64,000 nt of DNA from Termitomyces sp. T153 (GCA_018296165.2 JACKQL020000067.1:186001-250000); one strand, 5' to 3'; numbered from the stretch's first letter, positions 21,548 through 34,033 are shown. Program-made: numbers and translations. Notes: generated from the letters alone by a model not told the origin.

Positions 21548-23352
21548 CTATATCGGTACAAGTTTATAGCCTAGCCACCCTGGTAGGTCTGGGAAGGGGC
21601 AGTTTGGGGTATTGTGGTTGATCAATTTACAGCTGACACATTGAAGGGTTTCGTTACCTAAGAGGGGCAGACCAAATCCTGATGTGGCCAATGGGAATGT
21701 GCATGTCCTCATGAGTTGGATAAGTTTGATGTGGTCATTGTCAGATAAGTATAAGTGGTGAAGAAATACGTTCCACCCTCTGAAATTGCCTCCATTTGCA
21801 TTACTTCTTTTCACATCAATGAATTTTACTGATATGTTGTTAAAAATGTCACTTGCTACGAAATCTGCATCTTCTATAGAGCAGTCGACTATATGCTTCA
21901 TTACTTGCTCTGAGTCCTGTATGCAATCAATGACCAGATCTGTGATGACTGAGCGGCTTCTTCCGAGTTCATAAAGGTTAAGCCATAAATGGTGAGAACA
22001 AAGGAGAGGCGAGAGTCTTTGAAAGACTTAAAAATAATTGTGATATCCTTGGTGAAGACAACTTCGAGTCCCAGAAGATGGTGCACTTGCTCATTTGAGA
22101 GACCAGATACCAGCATATGGTATGGTGATGGGAAGCGTTCTGACTCCATCATGCATTCTTGCAGGGGGAACAAAACTCCCAGAGTGACGTTGCTCTCAAC
22201 ATGTACAAGGCCCTTGATTAGAGCGTGAGTTTTGTTGACCGTGGCAAGACTGTTGGGTTCATACTTGCCTCTGAATAGCCTTGCCCAGAGTTTAGTAGAT
22301 GCCACCTTTTTCCATGTTCCCACCTGAAGCGACACCACATTGTCTAGTGGGTGAGAGCCAAGGTGAATGCTGGGCCATCCCCCATTGGGGACAGCTGTTC
22401 TTTGCAGACCAGTGGAATTTGTCATGATATCATTTTCTGTTTTGACATTACAATGTATGCCCCCTCGGGGCTCGGATGACTGTTTCAGTGAGCCTTGGGT
22501 GCTAGCTCCGTTTCAAGTAAACTTTTTGGTGAAGGGTTTGGTTAGAGCAGGCCATGATGTCATGGGAGGGCTAGCGCCAATGCATTGATTTGAGAGAGTC
22601 GGGGAGATAACAGGGGAATCTATTAAGATGTTATCCCATGCAGAGTTCTCTACTGCAGTGTTGCTTTGGTCAGGGATATTGTTGTCCAGCTCCATGTTAT
22701 TTCTGACCGTGTCATTTATCATGCCTCCTACATTCAGTACCTTGCTATTTATGTTTTCCATATGTCTCACAAAGGAGATCATTGGCATGTGTTTAAGTGC
22801 GCTCACATTTGGGGAGGGAGATTGTGAGGGGTTATCGTTAATAGTAGGGCTCGCTGAGAGATTATCAGGGGTTCCTAGTGGGGTCGCGGACGTGGGAGTG
22901 TGTGTTTTCAAAGTTCTCTCCTTCACAAGGCTGGGAGGCAGAGTTCTTTTTGATTTTTTGCTCTTTCTCAAAGGTTGTCTACCTAAGGTGAGTCGTACAT
23001 GGCCTGGTCTAGTTTTTGCAGTCCTGTCCACCGAGTTGGCAGCTATAGAAGGTAATGGAGGGAAGTTGGGGTCTTTGATACTTCCAGGGTTACCCAGAAT
23101 GTTTGGTTTGCTGTGAGGATTGGTCGCTTCCACATTGTCTGGGTTGATCAAGAAATTTGGATTTTGGAGGCTTCCTGGACTGGCATGGAAGATTGGGTGG
23201 AACCCATCATGCATATCTCCTGCTATGGGAGTACTACCATACACATTCATCGGGTTGTTTTCTCCTGTGTTCAGCATGGTTCTGTTGTCTGTCCTGAAAG
23301 ATATCAGGGATGAGTCTGCTCTTGGAGAGATTGCAGATGATTCAGTAGTCAT
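21548..23352 (-). pseudogene. LINE ORF1, nucleic-acid-binding protein, broken
   Basis: ORF1 starts at ATG 23352-23350 and opens with a Ser/Thr/Pro-rich low-complexity N-terminus containing basic RKSKKSKR. An in-frame TGA at 22513-22515 is followed by the same frame to 21901 (ordered segment with GTWKKVASTKLWARLFRGKY). A frameshift near 21901 leads into a last part with the zinc knuckle CVSCKLINHNTPNC followed by PFPDLPGW. That knuckle plus PFP..PGW ending is common in ORF1 proteins of agaricomycete LINEs. Its role would be binding element RNA. Stop and shift make it non-functional. Confidence 0.7.
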
Positions 23353-23961
23353 TGTAAAGTGCTGGAGTGCAAATTACAAGTGCAAATTACTTTCGAAGCC
23401 TTCCTGATACTTATAGTTTATTAGGCTTTGAATGTTCCTGTCATTCGTCCCTGAGTTGTTGTAGCGTTTGCCTTAGTTTGTTCTCTTTCAAGGCATGAGT
23501 CTCATAGTCTTTCTTTAGCGCAACAGATTAAATTTCATCATTACTGGTTGTAGTATATTGATTTTTGTGGTAGGACAATTTACGATATCCCTATGTCCTT
23601 GGGATTCAGTAGATGGGTTTTGTTCGATGCATGTGTCTGCTAGGCGCCTACATTTCATTTCTGTATTATATAACTAGAAATTTTAGACTGACAGATTACA
23701 TGCATCATCTAGTGACATGGCACAAACCCCTGTGATGGGCTTAATTGTCCAGTGTTGCAGAGGTATCCTAGAAGTACTCTGGGGTGTGTTGGACTTTGAC
23801 TTTTACGAAACACTTGGAGGGGGGGGGGCATTGACAGCACCTTTCAGTGCTAAGACACCTTTTGGTGTAGCTTCTGGTTGGGAGCAGCTGCACAGTTTTA
23901 CCCGCCAACTTTATTTGTGATGATTTGTGTGTACCACATGGTGGTTAATGGTCAAGAGGCC
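23353..23961 (-). other. LINE 5' UTR
   Basis: About 600 bp precede the ORF1 start and end at the right target duplication. A run of ten Gs (plus strand, about 23820-23829) stands out. No promoter motif was recognised, though internal promoters are usual in LINE 5' UTRs. Confidence 0.5.
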
Positions 23962-23976
23962 CCCTATAATGATTTT
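23962..23976. repeat. target-site duplication, right copy (LINE insertion)
   Basis: CCCTATAATGATTTT, identical to 3151-3165. The sequence that follows (GTACCTGCTGGCAATAAA) continues the host element, as shown by the uninterrupted paralogous copy at 24255-24290. Confidence 0.75.
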
Positions 23977-26891
23977 GTACCTGCTGGCAATAAATGGATG
24001 ATGGACAAGTGCCCTGACTTTAGGGCACCCCAGTCTGCAGCTAGACCCTCAAAGCCAGCACCAGCAAAGGCTGGACCCTCAATTAGTTGTAGATGCTGTA
24101 TTCATTACCTTTGAACTCCCAGCAATTAGATTCAATTTTCTTGGAATGCAAAGTGATTTATCCCAATATGTATATACATGTATGTATGTAAACTAGTGAA
24201 GATATGCACCTTTTATGTTTGTTAAGGGCTCCTCAACTCAGAGGGCACTACTGGTGCCCTATAATGATTTTGTACCTGCTGGCAATAAATAGATGATGGA
24301 CAAGTGCTCTGACTTTAGGGCACCCCAGTCTGCAGCTAGACCCTCAAAGCCAGCACCAGCAAAGGCTGGACCCTCAAGGCCAGCAACAGCTAAGGCTAGC
24401 TCAACAAAGTCAGCTACAACTACAGTATAGGCTAATGACCCTGCAGTCATCACCATGCTGATTGCCTTTCCTGCAAACATGCTGCAGGGATCAGAGGCAG
24501 GAATAATTGAGGTCTTCAAACCAAGGACCTATACCATGCTGTCTGCCCTGTCCCACAAGCCCATCAAACTAGTGCATCAAAACCCCCATGACAAACAGTT
24601 CTTTGTCACCCAAGTACAGGCTTTTCAAGCTGAAGCCAGAGCCACTCCTGCCTCAGACTTGGAAAGCAATGAATATAATGCTGCAATGTCCAAGCAACAT
24701 ATTTTGAACAGCAATTCAGAAGACAACAATGCTACCCATCATTATAAGCAGAAGCATAATGCTAATGCCAAATAGCTATTAGCTATTAATGCTAAGAAGT
24801 TCAAGCTGGACCTCAAGCATCTCAATGATATAGTGCCCAGCTGCTTTCCAAACAGCTGGGACACAATGCTGGTGCAAGGATGCTATGAGCACTGCAATGA
24901 CTTCTGGGGTATCTTACACCCTCACTTCTATTGGTTGCCAACAACCAATCTAGTCTTGGTCAGCAACAAAGAAATCTTTGCCCATTCAACTAAAATTGCA
25001 GAGATATCTCATATCTTCCCACATTATGAACAATTGTACAGATAGGCTCCTTGAAAGATGCCCATGAACCCAGAATAGCTGCAACTGATGCTCTGGGTTA
25101 TCTGCAAGCCCCACACTCACATTACCATGAGGGAGCAAGTACATGCTGCTCTCCTTGTTCCATCAAATCTCCTTTGATACAGCTCCTGACATTAGAGATT
25201 GCACAATGCAACATGTCATGAAGCTAATCTCAGAGGAGCTAGCCACTTCTCCACCACAGGGAGACCATCATTAATAATTGGTTCTCTTGCCTTCTCATCA
25301 GCCATGCTTGGCTATACAGATAACAACATCTGAGGAGTGGGACTTACTCAAGTCCCTATCAGCTAGCACTTCAACATCAATGCATGGGCACAGTACATTG
25401 TGCACCATGGCCATCCAGGCTTGCAGAATATCTATTCTGGAGTGACCATCAATGTGTCACTGCATGTAAACTGACAATTGGTCTTTGGCTACATCCTAGA
25501 TTGGGCACTAGCCCCAACCTCAGCTCATGCCAGAATGGCCTATATGAGGCTGTTTGGAATGGTTGTTGCTCAGCCTCATCTCTATTGTGACACAGTTGAC
25601 AACTACATGCTCATATAGGGGAGTTTACTCTATTCACCCTCTACACCTGCACCTTGTGTAGGCTGCATGTACTGCTTACACAAATTAATAATCTCAGTAA
25701 AACAGAGGTAATATGCCACCTCCTCACAAACCATGTGCCCCCTGCCTGGATGAACCACATGTATACCTATGATATATGCTTCTTGGATCACCATTGGTCA
25801 GGCAGCATGTTGCATGTAGATCTGTTCATATGAGTGACAATGAATGTCATCATTGACTCTGGATCATAGGTGTACTCCCTCCTATGGAGAGGTATAACAG
25901 GTGGTATTCACCCACTGTTGATGACCAGAAGTGCTTCTGAGTGCTCCTGCAACTCCACAAAAGCTAGGGCCAGTTTCCACTCCACATGGCAGAATGGCTG
26001 CACTATGGAGAAACAGCCATATTTACTCACTTCCTGTAGAGGTAATGAATGCTACATTAGTAAAAGTGGAGGAGCCATTTTCTGTGGCCTCTCAACCTTG
26101 CTCCCATAAGTATGGAGGAGCTATCTTCCATGGCTCCTCTACCCAATACCTCTTCAACTGTGGAAGGGCATCTGCAACAGTGGCATCAGCCACTACCAGT
26201 CTGGCTGCAACCTCCAGTGCATCCTCCCAGGACACATCTACTGAGGAGTCCATAGAATTGGACTATACTGACAAGCTTTTAGTGCTCACAAAACTCAGCT
26301 CAGAAATCACACCCCTTATTGTCTCTGGCCCTTCAGAAGCAACTGTAGCAACTAACATTGCTAATCCTATCATTTCTGCACTTGAAACAAGTGGCTCTAG
26401 TGATACAGCTAATGCTGTATTGAAGTGCTAGGCTGACATTGTGAGCAGTGAAGAAGTGGCATCTTCACAGATGAAGGAACAAGCAGGGTGAACTAACTAT
26501 TATAGTCCACTAGAAATGACTATTATATATGGGCTAACTGAGTGCCCACTCATATCACCCAGCATAGTTGGGCAGTGCACCAGGGTCTTACTATGTCCAT
26601 CTTATTGAGTAGGACTATTCAATTCTACCTCAGTTTTGATGTAGGGATTATTGCTAGGATCCTGGTATAAATTCTTAAGTAGGATGCCAAATGCCACCCC
26701 CTTATTTTTGTTGTTGGTCAGTTGTGAGTCCATTGATGGACTTGATAGAGGTGTATATAATGGAGCACCCATTATCTAACATAATACTTACTGTATAATA
26801 ATTATTCTATTATGATTATTAGTTGGTAGCATCACATGACACTACCTATAGAATACTGTTATTGTAATTATATAAGGCAGCACCTTACTTC
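23977..26891 (+). pseudogene. decayed old LTR element: gag-like and protease-like traces
   Basis: A ~125-bp block (23962-24085) is repeated at 24256-24380, separated by 170 bp. Open stretches follow at 24455-24775 and 24776-25045 in one frame (broken by TAG), with no recognised domain. Near 25840-25900 a frame reads TMNVIIDSGS, the look of a retroviral-type aspartic protease active site. From 26160-26430 a Ser/Thr/Ala-rich open stretch is seen. All frames carry stops and CpG is almost absent. It is the continuation of the element on the left at 2233-3161. The family is not determined. Confidence 0.4.
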
Positions 26892-27962
26892 TGTCAGGTT
26901 TTGCTGACTACGGAGGCTCAGTTTAACTGGACAAGTTCTTATTAGGCAGACGTAATGTTCTGCACTTATAACCTAGTATTCTGAGGAGGTACAGACTTCA
27001 GATACTTGTGAGAAAAGCTAAGGGAAGTGGTCCAAGCAAGTCTGGGATGGTCTGGGAAAGTCTCAGACAAGGTATGAGGGGAGTTGGGCTTGGAAGTGCA
27101 TCAGGCACAAGTCCAGAGGCAAATACTGAGTGTGTGGGGCAAGCAGAGGCCACATGAGTGATGGGAATGGGGCCAGAGATTGATGGGGGATCAATTAGTG
27201 TTGACAGGTTCTGGGGCCAAGTGTAGAGCAAAATCCAGGTTTGATTATGAATGTATGGGGTTGTAAATGTATGAACAGAGGTATGCACAGAGTTCATAAT
27301 GGAGTTAGAGTTAAAAGTAGTTCAGGCAATGATAAAGGAAACTGAAGCAGATGAGGCAGGACAGAGTTGAAATAAGACAGATATGAGAACAAAATAGATT
27401 GAAGAAACAATATGAGACAAGAACAAGACAAAAGATAGAAACAGGGATGAGACCAGGAAATGTAACAAACACAGATGTAAGTAGGTAATATCAAGACTAC
27501 CATAGCAGATATTACTCTACAACTTATATAATAACTACTGGAGCTCCTCTAGGGATAGCAGGTCTAGCAGTGGGGTTTGCTGGAGCCATGCAGAGTCAAC
27601 AGGTGTTGGTTCTGATCAGTTGGTGGACTTCAGTAATATACTGATGGGAACTGAGGGAATTGATGGGAGTGTAGGCTGCACTGTGGTCAATAAGATATTC
27701 TGGAGTGGTTGGGTAGGCCATGGTGACACATTATTGGGAGTTCATGGTGTGTGCCAGAGTTCCTAAGAAGCATTAAAAATAGCCAAGGACTCTGAGGAAA
27801 ATGAGAATGTGACAGAGTTTGCCAGGAGGCTATCAGAGTTTGCCAGGGAAGCATCAGAGTTAGCTGAGGCAGGTGCCATGTGTAAACAAAGGTCAGGGTG
27901 AGTTGAGAGGGTGTAGGGGTTGCTTGGGAAGAGGTCCAGGGGTCTGGGAATGGATCATGACA
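26892..27962 (-). mobile_element. solo LTR (copy C), minus strand, TSD ACTTC
   Basis: On the minus strand it begins TGTCAT and ends TGACA, and it aligns along its length to copy B at 3427-4613. ACTTC flanks it on both sides (26887-26891 and 27963-27967). The length is 1071 bp. Nearly all CpG sites of copy B are TG or CA here, so it is an old insertion. Confidence 0.8.
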
Positions 27963-28394
27963 ACTTCATACTTTGTAGACAGAATCAATTGACTGGTTTT
28001 GATTTACAGAGCATGAACTGTAAGTGGTGCAAACCATAACAGAAATGTTACACAAGTACTTTCAACCAAGGGCTATCTTTTGGTTACATTTGTACAAGGT
28101 CACATGCCAGGAGTCTGAAAATCAAGCTCAATTACAATGGATTTCCATTTTTGGGTCAGAGTCCAGATTTGGTTGTTGTTGAGTATTTCTTCTAGAAGCT
28201 CTAGAGTAAATTTTCCAAACACTGGCATTGGGAATCCTTGAACTTGTTCTCTTTGAATCTTCCTCTGCTAGGTGAGTAGCTAGAAACTCTAGAACTTCTT
28301 ATAGATGCTAAATAGACTTTGGATCTCCCTCTACTAGTTATGTGATTGAGCCACAGCCTCCAGAGGTTGTCCTTACACAAACAATGCTAATAAC
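27963..28394 (+). repeat. dispersed repeat R1, copy 1 (about 28047-28375), likely LTR remnant
   Basis: The block from CTTTCAACCAAGGGCTATC to CCACAGCCTCCAGAGG recurs at 57645-57972 and, more diverged, at 54999-55262. Here a Gypsy gag begins right after it. That placement suggests an LTR 3' portion plus leader of the same element, which is an inference. All three copies share TCTTTGGATCTCCCTCTGCCAG-like text near the end. Confidence 0.5.
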
Positions 28395-29220
28395 ATGTTA
28401 AACAAGATCAAGGACTTGGATGATTGGATTGCTATGGTTGCTAGCATTGACAACACCTTACAAGATCAACAGAGACAATTCCAAGATATGCTAAAGGCTG
28501 CAAAGGTTGAGGCTGCCACCACTGATGCTAATAAGAAGTTTCAGCCCAAGGCTAGCTCAACTATATCCTCTACTTCATTGACTACATCCAACAATGCCAA
28601 CATGACCAGCAGTTTGACTCCCACCAATGCCTTGGATGGCCCAAAAGCACAAAAGTATGTATATCCCCTTACTGATATGAAGCATCTTCTGCTCCTCAAT
28701 CATGAGGGGTGTACAAAATGCCAGAAATTCTATGTTGAGAATGATCACACTCACAACAATTTCCCACAAGACAAACTCCTCCTGCCTGCAACCTACAAGA
28801 CCTTGACCCTTGAGATGGTCAAAGCTGCAAAGTATAGTTATATCATGCAAGGAGGGAAACTAAAGAACATGGGTAAAGGAACTCTCATTGCTATGGTTGT
28901 GGTCAACAGCACAATTTCTGATTAAAGCAAGTCTGATGTCAATCATGCTGGAGAAATTGCAGAACTTGAGAAAATTTTGTGCATGTCAAAGAGTATGTCT
29001 TTCCTTCCCATCTCTAATGGAATTGCCTCATCACCTCTCCCTTGATCAATTTCTTTCCTGTACAAGCTTTCATTGACCATGGTGCCCCTCTAGCAATGAT
29101 TTCTGAAGAATTTTTCTTGTAGCTTGATCTCCTCTGCCATAGCCTGTTCAAGCCTCTAAATGTCTCTACTGCATATGCCAATGGCAGGAAGTCTACTACT
29201 TGAGATTCACATGTCAAGCT
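28395..29220 (+). pseudogene. Gypsy-type gag and protease remnant
   Basis: The frame 28395-28925 starts MLNKIKDLDDWIAMV and has the Cys/His segment LLNHEGCTKCQKFYVENDHTHNNFPQ followed by YKTLTLEMV, an arrangement I associate with Gag of fungal Gypsy elements. After a frame change, 29030-29210 reads FIDHGAPLAMISEEF, a protease-type segment with DHG where an active enzyme has DTG or DSG. Stops and shifts break the rest, and pol is absent beyond 29220. Confidence 0.6.
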
Positions 29221-29684
29221 TTCTGTTCTGTCTCCTGGTAGTGCCTGGTCTCCTCACTCCCAACTCTTTGTTATCTGTCCAGGACTTCATATGCACCTAT
29301 CTAAGTATAGTGAGAAATGTAGATGTAAAGCAATGTCATACCTCAGTTGCACTTTGTAGAAGATATAACAAACTGAGGTGTGACTTCCAAAGAAAAAACA
29401 TATCTAAGTGAGGTATAGCTGAGTATACGTGACACATACGCGCTGGTGCGCGTACCAACAATCTCAATCTATAACAGCTAGGACACCTATGCCCAAGGAA
29501 ACGTGTAAAAAATAGCTCCTTAAGTAAATAAAATGATAGAATCAATCAGTCAATCAAACCTGGTATCATCCATAGAAAACAAATACAAACAAATCCTCAA
29601 TATCGAGGACAAGAAAGGAAAGGCCTCGATCTATAAATAGAGCTCGGAGCTGGAATTCAACGTCTCGACATCATGTTACATTTA
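29221..29684. other. boundary from transposon debris to gene island; TATA box at 29634
   Basis: CpG reappears at about 29430 (GTGACACATACGCGCTGGTGCGCG, which contains a CGCG inverted pair). 'ctataaatag' near 29632-29641 is a good TATA box on the plus strand. A 50-codon frame starting at the ATG at 29672 follows but is not recognisable, and it overlaps the minus-strand gene described next. Confidence 0.35.
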
Positions 29685-30420
29685 TCAAGTCTTGTTGGAT
29701 TTTTGGATCACACTCGGGTTTATCGAAGTGGATTGCACCCCAGTTTTAGAGGGGTCTACTCCTTTACCTTTGCCTCGCGAATCTCCAACAGGAGGGTTCA
29801 CATAGCTAGAATTAGCCATCAATGAATTGATGCTTTCCACACATTGATCAGCATGTTCAAGTTCATGTTCTCCTTGTGGTCACGCTACCGCATGCCTCAG
29901 CTATATTATGGATCAGCTGGTCATCCTCATAATTATCCTCGACATATGGTGTCACGACTGACATGCCCGATGTGTTTGATCATCATTAGATTGATCGACT
30001 ACATTAGGTTCTTCTGTGGATACCTTTTGACGGGTCGTCACCATCATTGACGGAGCTAGTTAAACCAGAGTCCCCGAAACTGTCGCTTACAGGGGAATTG
30101 ACATTTCCAGCTCTAAGCTTGGCAGCATCCACATTTGTTTCAGTGAGTATCGCGGTGCGGCTAGTGCTCGTGGGGAGTTCCGACATACGATCCCAGAACT
30201 GCTCCGTCAGATATAGGCAGCAATTCATTTCCTTCCAACGTTGGAGCGGTTCCGTATCATGCACAGCCGTGGGGTTTATCGGCGAGCTGACTTTCCAGAC
30301 TGTTGGCTTCGAAGAGAATACCCAGATGACATAGTTAGTTATAAAGGTTTTTATATGTGACTCACCGAGCTGGAAGACCGCAGTTGATCCGGTGGACCTA
30401 GAGTCAAGAGTTCAGAGAGA
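29685..30420 (-). pseudogene. uncharacterised spliced gene, possibly broken
   Basis: On the minus strand a coding-like stretch runs about 30400-30018 (LQRWKEMNCCLYLTEQFWDR, later SDSFGDSGLTSSVNDGDDP) after a probable intron with a GTGAGT donor near 30355. A second open piece lies around 29950-29870 (VVTPYVEDNYEDDQLIHNIAEAC) and a third ends at a TGA at 29685-29687 after VNPPVGDSRGKGKGVDPSKTG. A TGA separates the last two in the only frame joining them. No domain was recognised. Intron positions are uncertain, and it may be a degraded gene beside the transposon border. Confidence 0.3.
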
Positions 30421-30924
30421 AAAGCTAGTAGGATATATGTTACGACAGTGTGAGATAACGGCGTCGTCACACGAGAGTCTTAGTCAATCGATGAAATTGG
30501 TGTAAGTCCTGCATTGAGAAAGAACTGCTGTGATGTAACATCTACAGCTACTATATACAAATTGGTTATTGAGATACCCGAAGAACGATATAGAAACAAA
30601 GGATATTATAGAGAAACAAAGGATATCATAAAGCAACGAATGTCGGTGATGTAGAGTATAAACCGGCGATCGTCACAGGTGGCATCACATCAATGTGGCC
30701 GGAGTAGTTATGTGAGACTGACGACATTACATCCAACCATTATGGCCCTCTCCAAGGTATTTCAAGACCTGAATAGTTCTCGTTGATCTGATTGATCCTC
30801 CTACAGCACGTAATTCCTGACAAGTTTATCAGAGAACCTCACGTTAGTCTTCACCCTTAGACGCCACAGTCGTTCTGATCGATCTCGCATTAGGACAAAA
30901 CATCTCATTACCATGGCCTGACCA

Positions 30925-33168
30925 ACGCCGATCTAGGTCAAATGGAATACTTATGGTGCTCGCTACGCTACCAATCCTATCCCAAAATACAGAATTCCAT
31001 CAAAGGTACGCTCGCATTTATCGATTATTGTTTGATATTTCTTGACACCACATAGGATCTGAATGCAGAGGCTACATATCAACTGATTCACGACGAACTC
31101 AGCCTCGGTTGGTGAAGTTTTTTTCTTGTTTTAATCGGTTCTTACAAACCTCACATGGCTCTCCGGTTCTGAACTTGGCGTCCTTTGTATCGACCTGGAT
31201 GCCCCCCGAGGCAGATCGACTCTTCCACGAGAATGTTTCTGAAAACCTTGTCGGTCAGCCTTGGTCTACGTTGATATATCGATCCTATCATGATAATTTG
31301 CATCAGATACCGATGAATATCCTGCGACCCGTGAGTATTATTTGGCAGTAAAAATAGCTTCCCATCTCTAACACTACCTTCTAGAGTCTGTCCACATCCG
31401 ATGTGAGAAGATACACTTCCATCCCATACATCCGTTTACCACCTTCTGACAGGTATTTCTATCCTGGCCGACTTATGGCACGCTCCTTCGGTAAAAAATG
31501 CAGTCGGAACGGCAACAACTGGATCGTCAGAGGCCATCCAACTCTGCGGTCTTGCCATGAAAAAGATGTGGCAAGAAAAGTGCAAAGCTGCTGGAAAGAG
31601 CATTCACGAGCCTGGGTAAGATGGCGTCTGCGGTTTCCACAATTCTGCATATATTGAATCACCCGCATAGCCCCAACATTTGTCATGGGTGCGAATGCCC
31701 AAGTCGCACTTGAAAAGTTCGCTCGATACTTCGAAGTCGAATGTAGACTTGTCCCTGTGTCTGTCGAAAGTCACTACAGGCTTGACTCAAGCAAAGTTAT
31801 GGAATACGTAGATGAGAACACGATTGGCGTTTTCGTAATTTTAGGGAGTAAGACTTTTGCTTTTCCCCGTTCGACAAACTCACAGCGTCGTCTAGGTACC
31901 TACACTGGCCATTATGAACCTGTGAAGGAAATATTTGATCTCCTCGATGAATACGAAGCCAAAACGGGTCACTACGTTCCCATTCATGGTTGGTTGTCAT
32001 ATCGATTTACACGATGTGAATCTGATGTTATCCGAAGTTTGTGCTGCATCCGGTGGTTTCGTTGCTCCATTCGCGACAGTAAGCGTAATGGGCATGATCA
32101 AGACGTCGTCTGATTATTGCCTATACAGCCCAAACATGTATGGGACTTCAAGCTTCCTCGGCTAGTGTCAATCAACTCGTCGTATGTTCATTTATGCTTG
32201 TGCTGACGACTTCAGCTTTGAATTCTTATCATTGTCAGAGGACATAAATTTGGACTGTCTTACGTTGGCGTAGGGTGGGTCATCTGGAGGGATAAATCCC
32301 ATCTCCCGAAGGAGCTCATTTTCGAGCTTCACTACCTCTGCTCGGTCGAGTACTTCTTCTCGCTCAACTTCTCTCGTCCTGCAGCTCCGATTATCACTCA
32401 GTATTTAACCTTATTAACCTCGGCTTTGAAGGCTATCGCACGGTCGCTCTTAACGACCTCAAGAATGCTCGTCTTCTGAGCCGCGCACTGGAAGGTAGCA
32501 AATATTATACCGTTTTGAGTGATATTCATCGCAAGATTGCCGGTCCCTTGGAAATCTCAAATGGCATCAGTGAAGACGATCCCGAAGTGAGATTTCTGCC
32601 TTCCTTCACGATATGTCTTACCCATGGTAATTGTAAGCTCTATCATCTAGGTCTTCCTGTAGTATCGTTCCGTTTCTCTGACGAGTTTAAGGAGAACTAC
32701 CCCGAGGTCCAACAACGATGGATTCAAACGCTTCTGAGAGCAAAAGGATGGTGAGTAAACCGTCTCAGCCCACCATTCAATCTAAGCAATGCTAGGATCG
32801 TGCCCAACTACGAACTGCCTCCCGCCCTCGAACAGGTTGAGATCCTTCGTGTGGTTGTAAAAGAAAACATGACCCAAGTGGTGAGGTTGCAATTCTCAAA
32901 TGGTTCAATCCTCCCTGACAGGCGTTGCAGCTCGTCGATCAATTCGTCGCCGATCTGGTGAGTAAGACAAACAGCAGCATCGAGCAAAAACTTACATGAG
33001 AGGCATAGTTGGAAGTAACGGAGTCGCTTGCCCATGCCGGAACTCCTTTGCATTCACTCAATATGCTTGACCAAGTTCGACACAAGCGAAGCAAACCTGA
33101 ACATCACGCTGGGGCCTTGGAAGAAGGCTCGAGTGAGAAGTCGTCTGGAACGTATGCACGGCCGTGTT
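30925..33168 (+). pseudogene. GAD1: glutamate decarboxylase gene with several lesions
   Basis: Exons spell a PLP-dependent glutamate decarboxylase, the cytosolic enzyme converting glutamate to GABA. Recognisable blocks are [97 protein letters not shown] (catalytic lysine) and LRAKGWIVPNYELPP. Damage is visible: one intron acceptor reads CTCAC instead of CTCAG (31150-31154); an extra T at 31679-31681 shifts PNIVMG; the HVDAASGG motif reads VCAASGG (about 32040), losing the aspartate that binds the cofactor ring; a base is missing after QYF near 32406; the N-terminus has no clean start. Neighbouring genes are clean, so I favour a decaying gene over poor sequence, but reads should decide. The gene lies next to the transposon border. 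Confidence 0.7.
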
Positions 33169-34033
33169 GAAGAAAGTGGGCCTCTACCCCACTCAGAGAA
33201 TTCCCTCGCGATGCGCTACATCATGAATGAGAATCAACCGGAAGTAGCGCGAAACCGCCACCCACGGCGGCTTTTTTATTTCGTAGACGAGATTTTGTAT
33301 ACGAGAAGAGCCAGTAAATCAATTTAGATATATTTATAAGACGGATAGACGGGATTCTCGAAGTGACGAGCTAGAGCTAGTAGATTGATATGTCATAAGA
33401 AGGAGAAATAATGAGGCGTATATAGAGGGAGGGTGGATGAACGAAAATCAGGAAAAAGGACAGGCTAGAGTAGGAAATGATATGAGTAATGAGCGAGCCT
33501 TGCGATGCAGCTTGCTCACGGCTTACCGTTGATGGTGCCTTGCTGTATGAGCCCACTGGCTTATCAGCAAGGGAGTTTGAAGAAAATAGGCTGTGGTGAG
33601 AGATGTTCGATGAGCGCTTGAGTGCTCACTGATGAGCAGAACATCGGCGGAGTGTGATCTCACATGTGGAGTAGTGTCGGTGCCGAAACTACAACGGATA
33701 CTCGATGGAAAGAAAGGAGGAGGCGAAAGTAAGAGAGCCAACTAGTCGGAAGCACAGAAAAATTATGAAATGACCCCCGCTGTCCTCTGCCAAAACAGAA
33801 TGGCACTGGACGACGGCCCTAGGTAATATGGAATAAGCGTGGGGATCGAGATGACGTATGCAGAGGCCTCTACCTCGGAATTTAAGTACGTCGAACATTG
33901 AATATTGATTCTTTGTAAGTATGTTACATACATAGTTGTACACAACTCTTCGATTTGATGGTCGTTACGATGAAATGATGAGAGCAGCCGCTTATCCTAC
34001 GGTCTATCCGAAAAATCGATATTCAATCTCCAG
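33169..34033. other. convergent intergenic region
   Basis: It lies between the 3' ends of the glutamate decarboxylase and the DOMON gene. Short open frames (for example minus 33689-33945) carry no recognisable features. Nothing further was seen. Confidence 0.4.

Larger units (their letters stand above)
3162..23961 (-). mobile_element. LINE (non-LTR retrotransposon), minus strand, with two later insertions
   Basis: On the minus strand the order is 5' UTR, ORF1 with a CCHC knuckle, ORF2 with AP-endonuclease, reverse transcriptase, RNase H-like region and a C-terminal cysteine/histidine region, then a 3' UTR and a poly(A) tail (24 Ts at 3162-3185). A duplication of up to 15 bp flanks it. Two elements sit inside: a Gypsy element (5477-16735) and a solo LTR (3427-4613). 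Without them and their duplications the LINE is about 8.3 kb. Removing both restores the ORF2 frame exactly, which is strong support. Five in-frame TGA codons make ORF2 inactive. The domain set suggests a Tad/I-like group of fungal LINEs, but the clade is not assigned. Confidence 0.85.

Noticed and set aside
23816..23832. G10 run as a quadruplex or regulatory signal
   Set aside because: A single G-run cannot form an intramolecular quadruplex; it is a homopolymer in a dead LINE 5' UTR.
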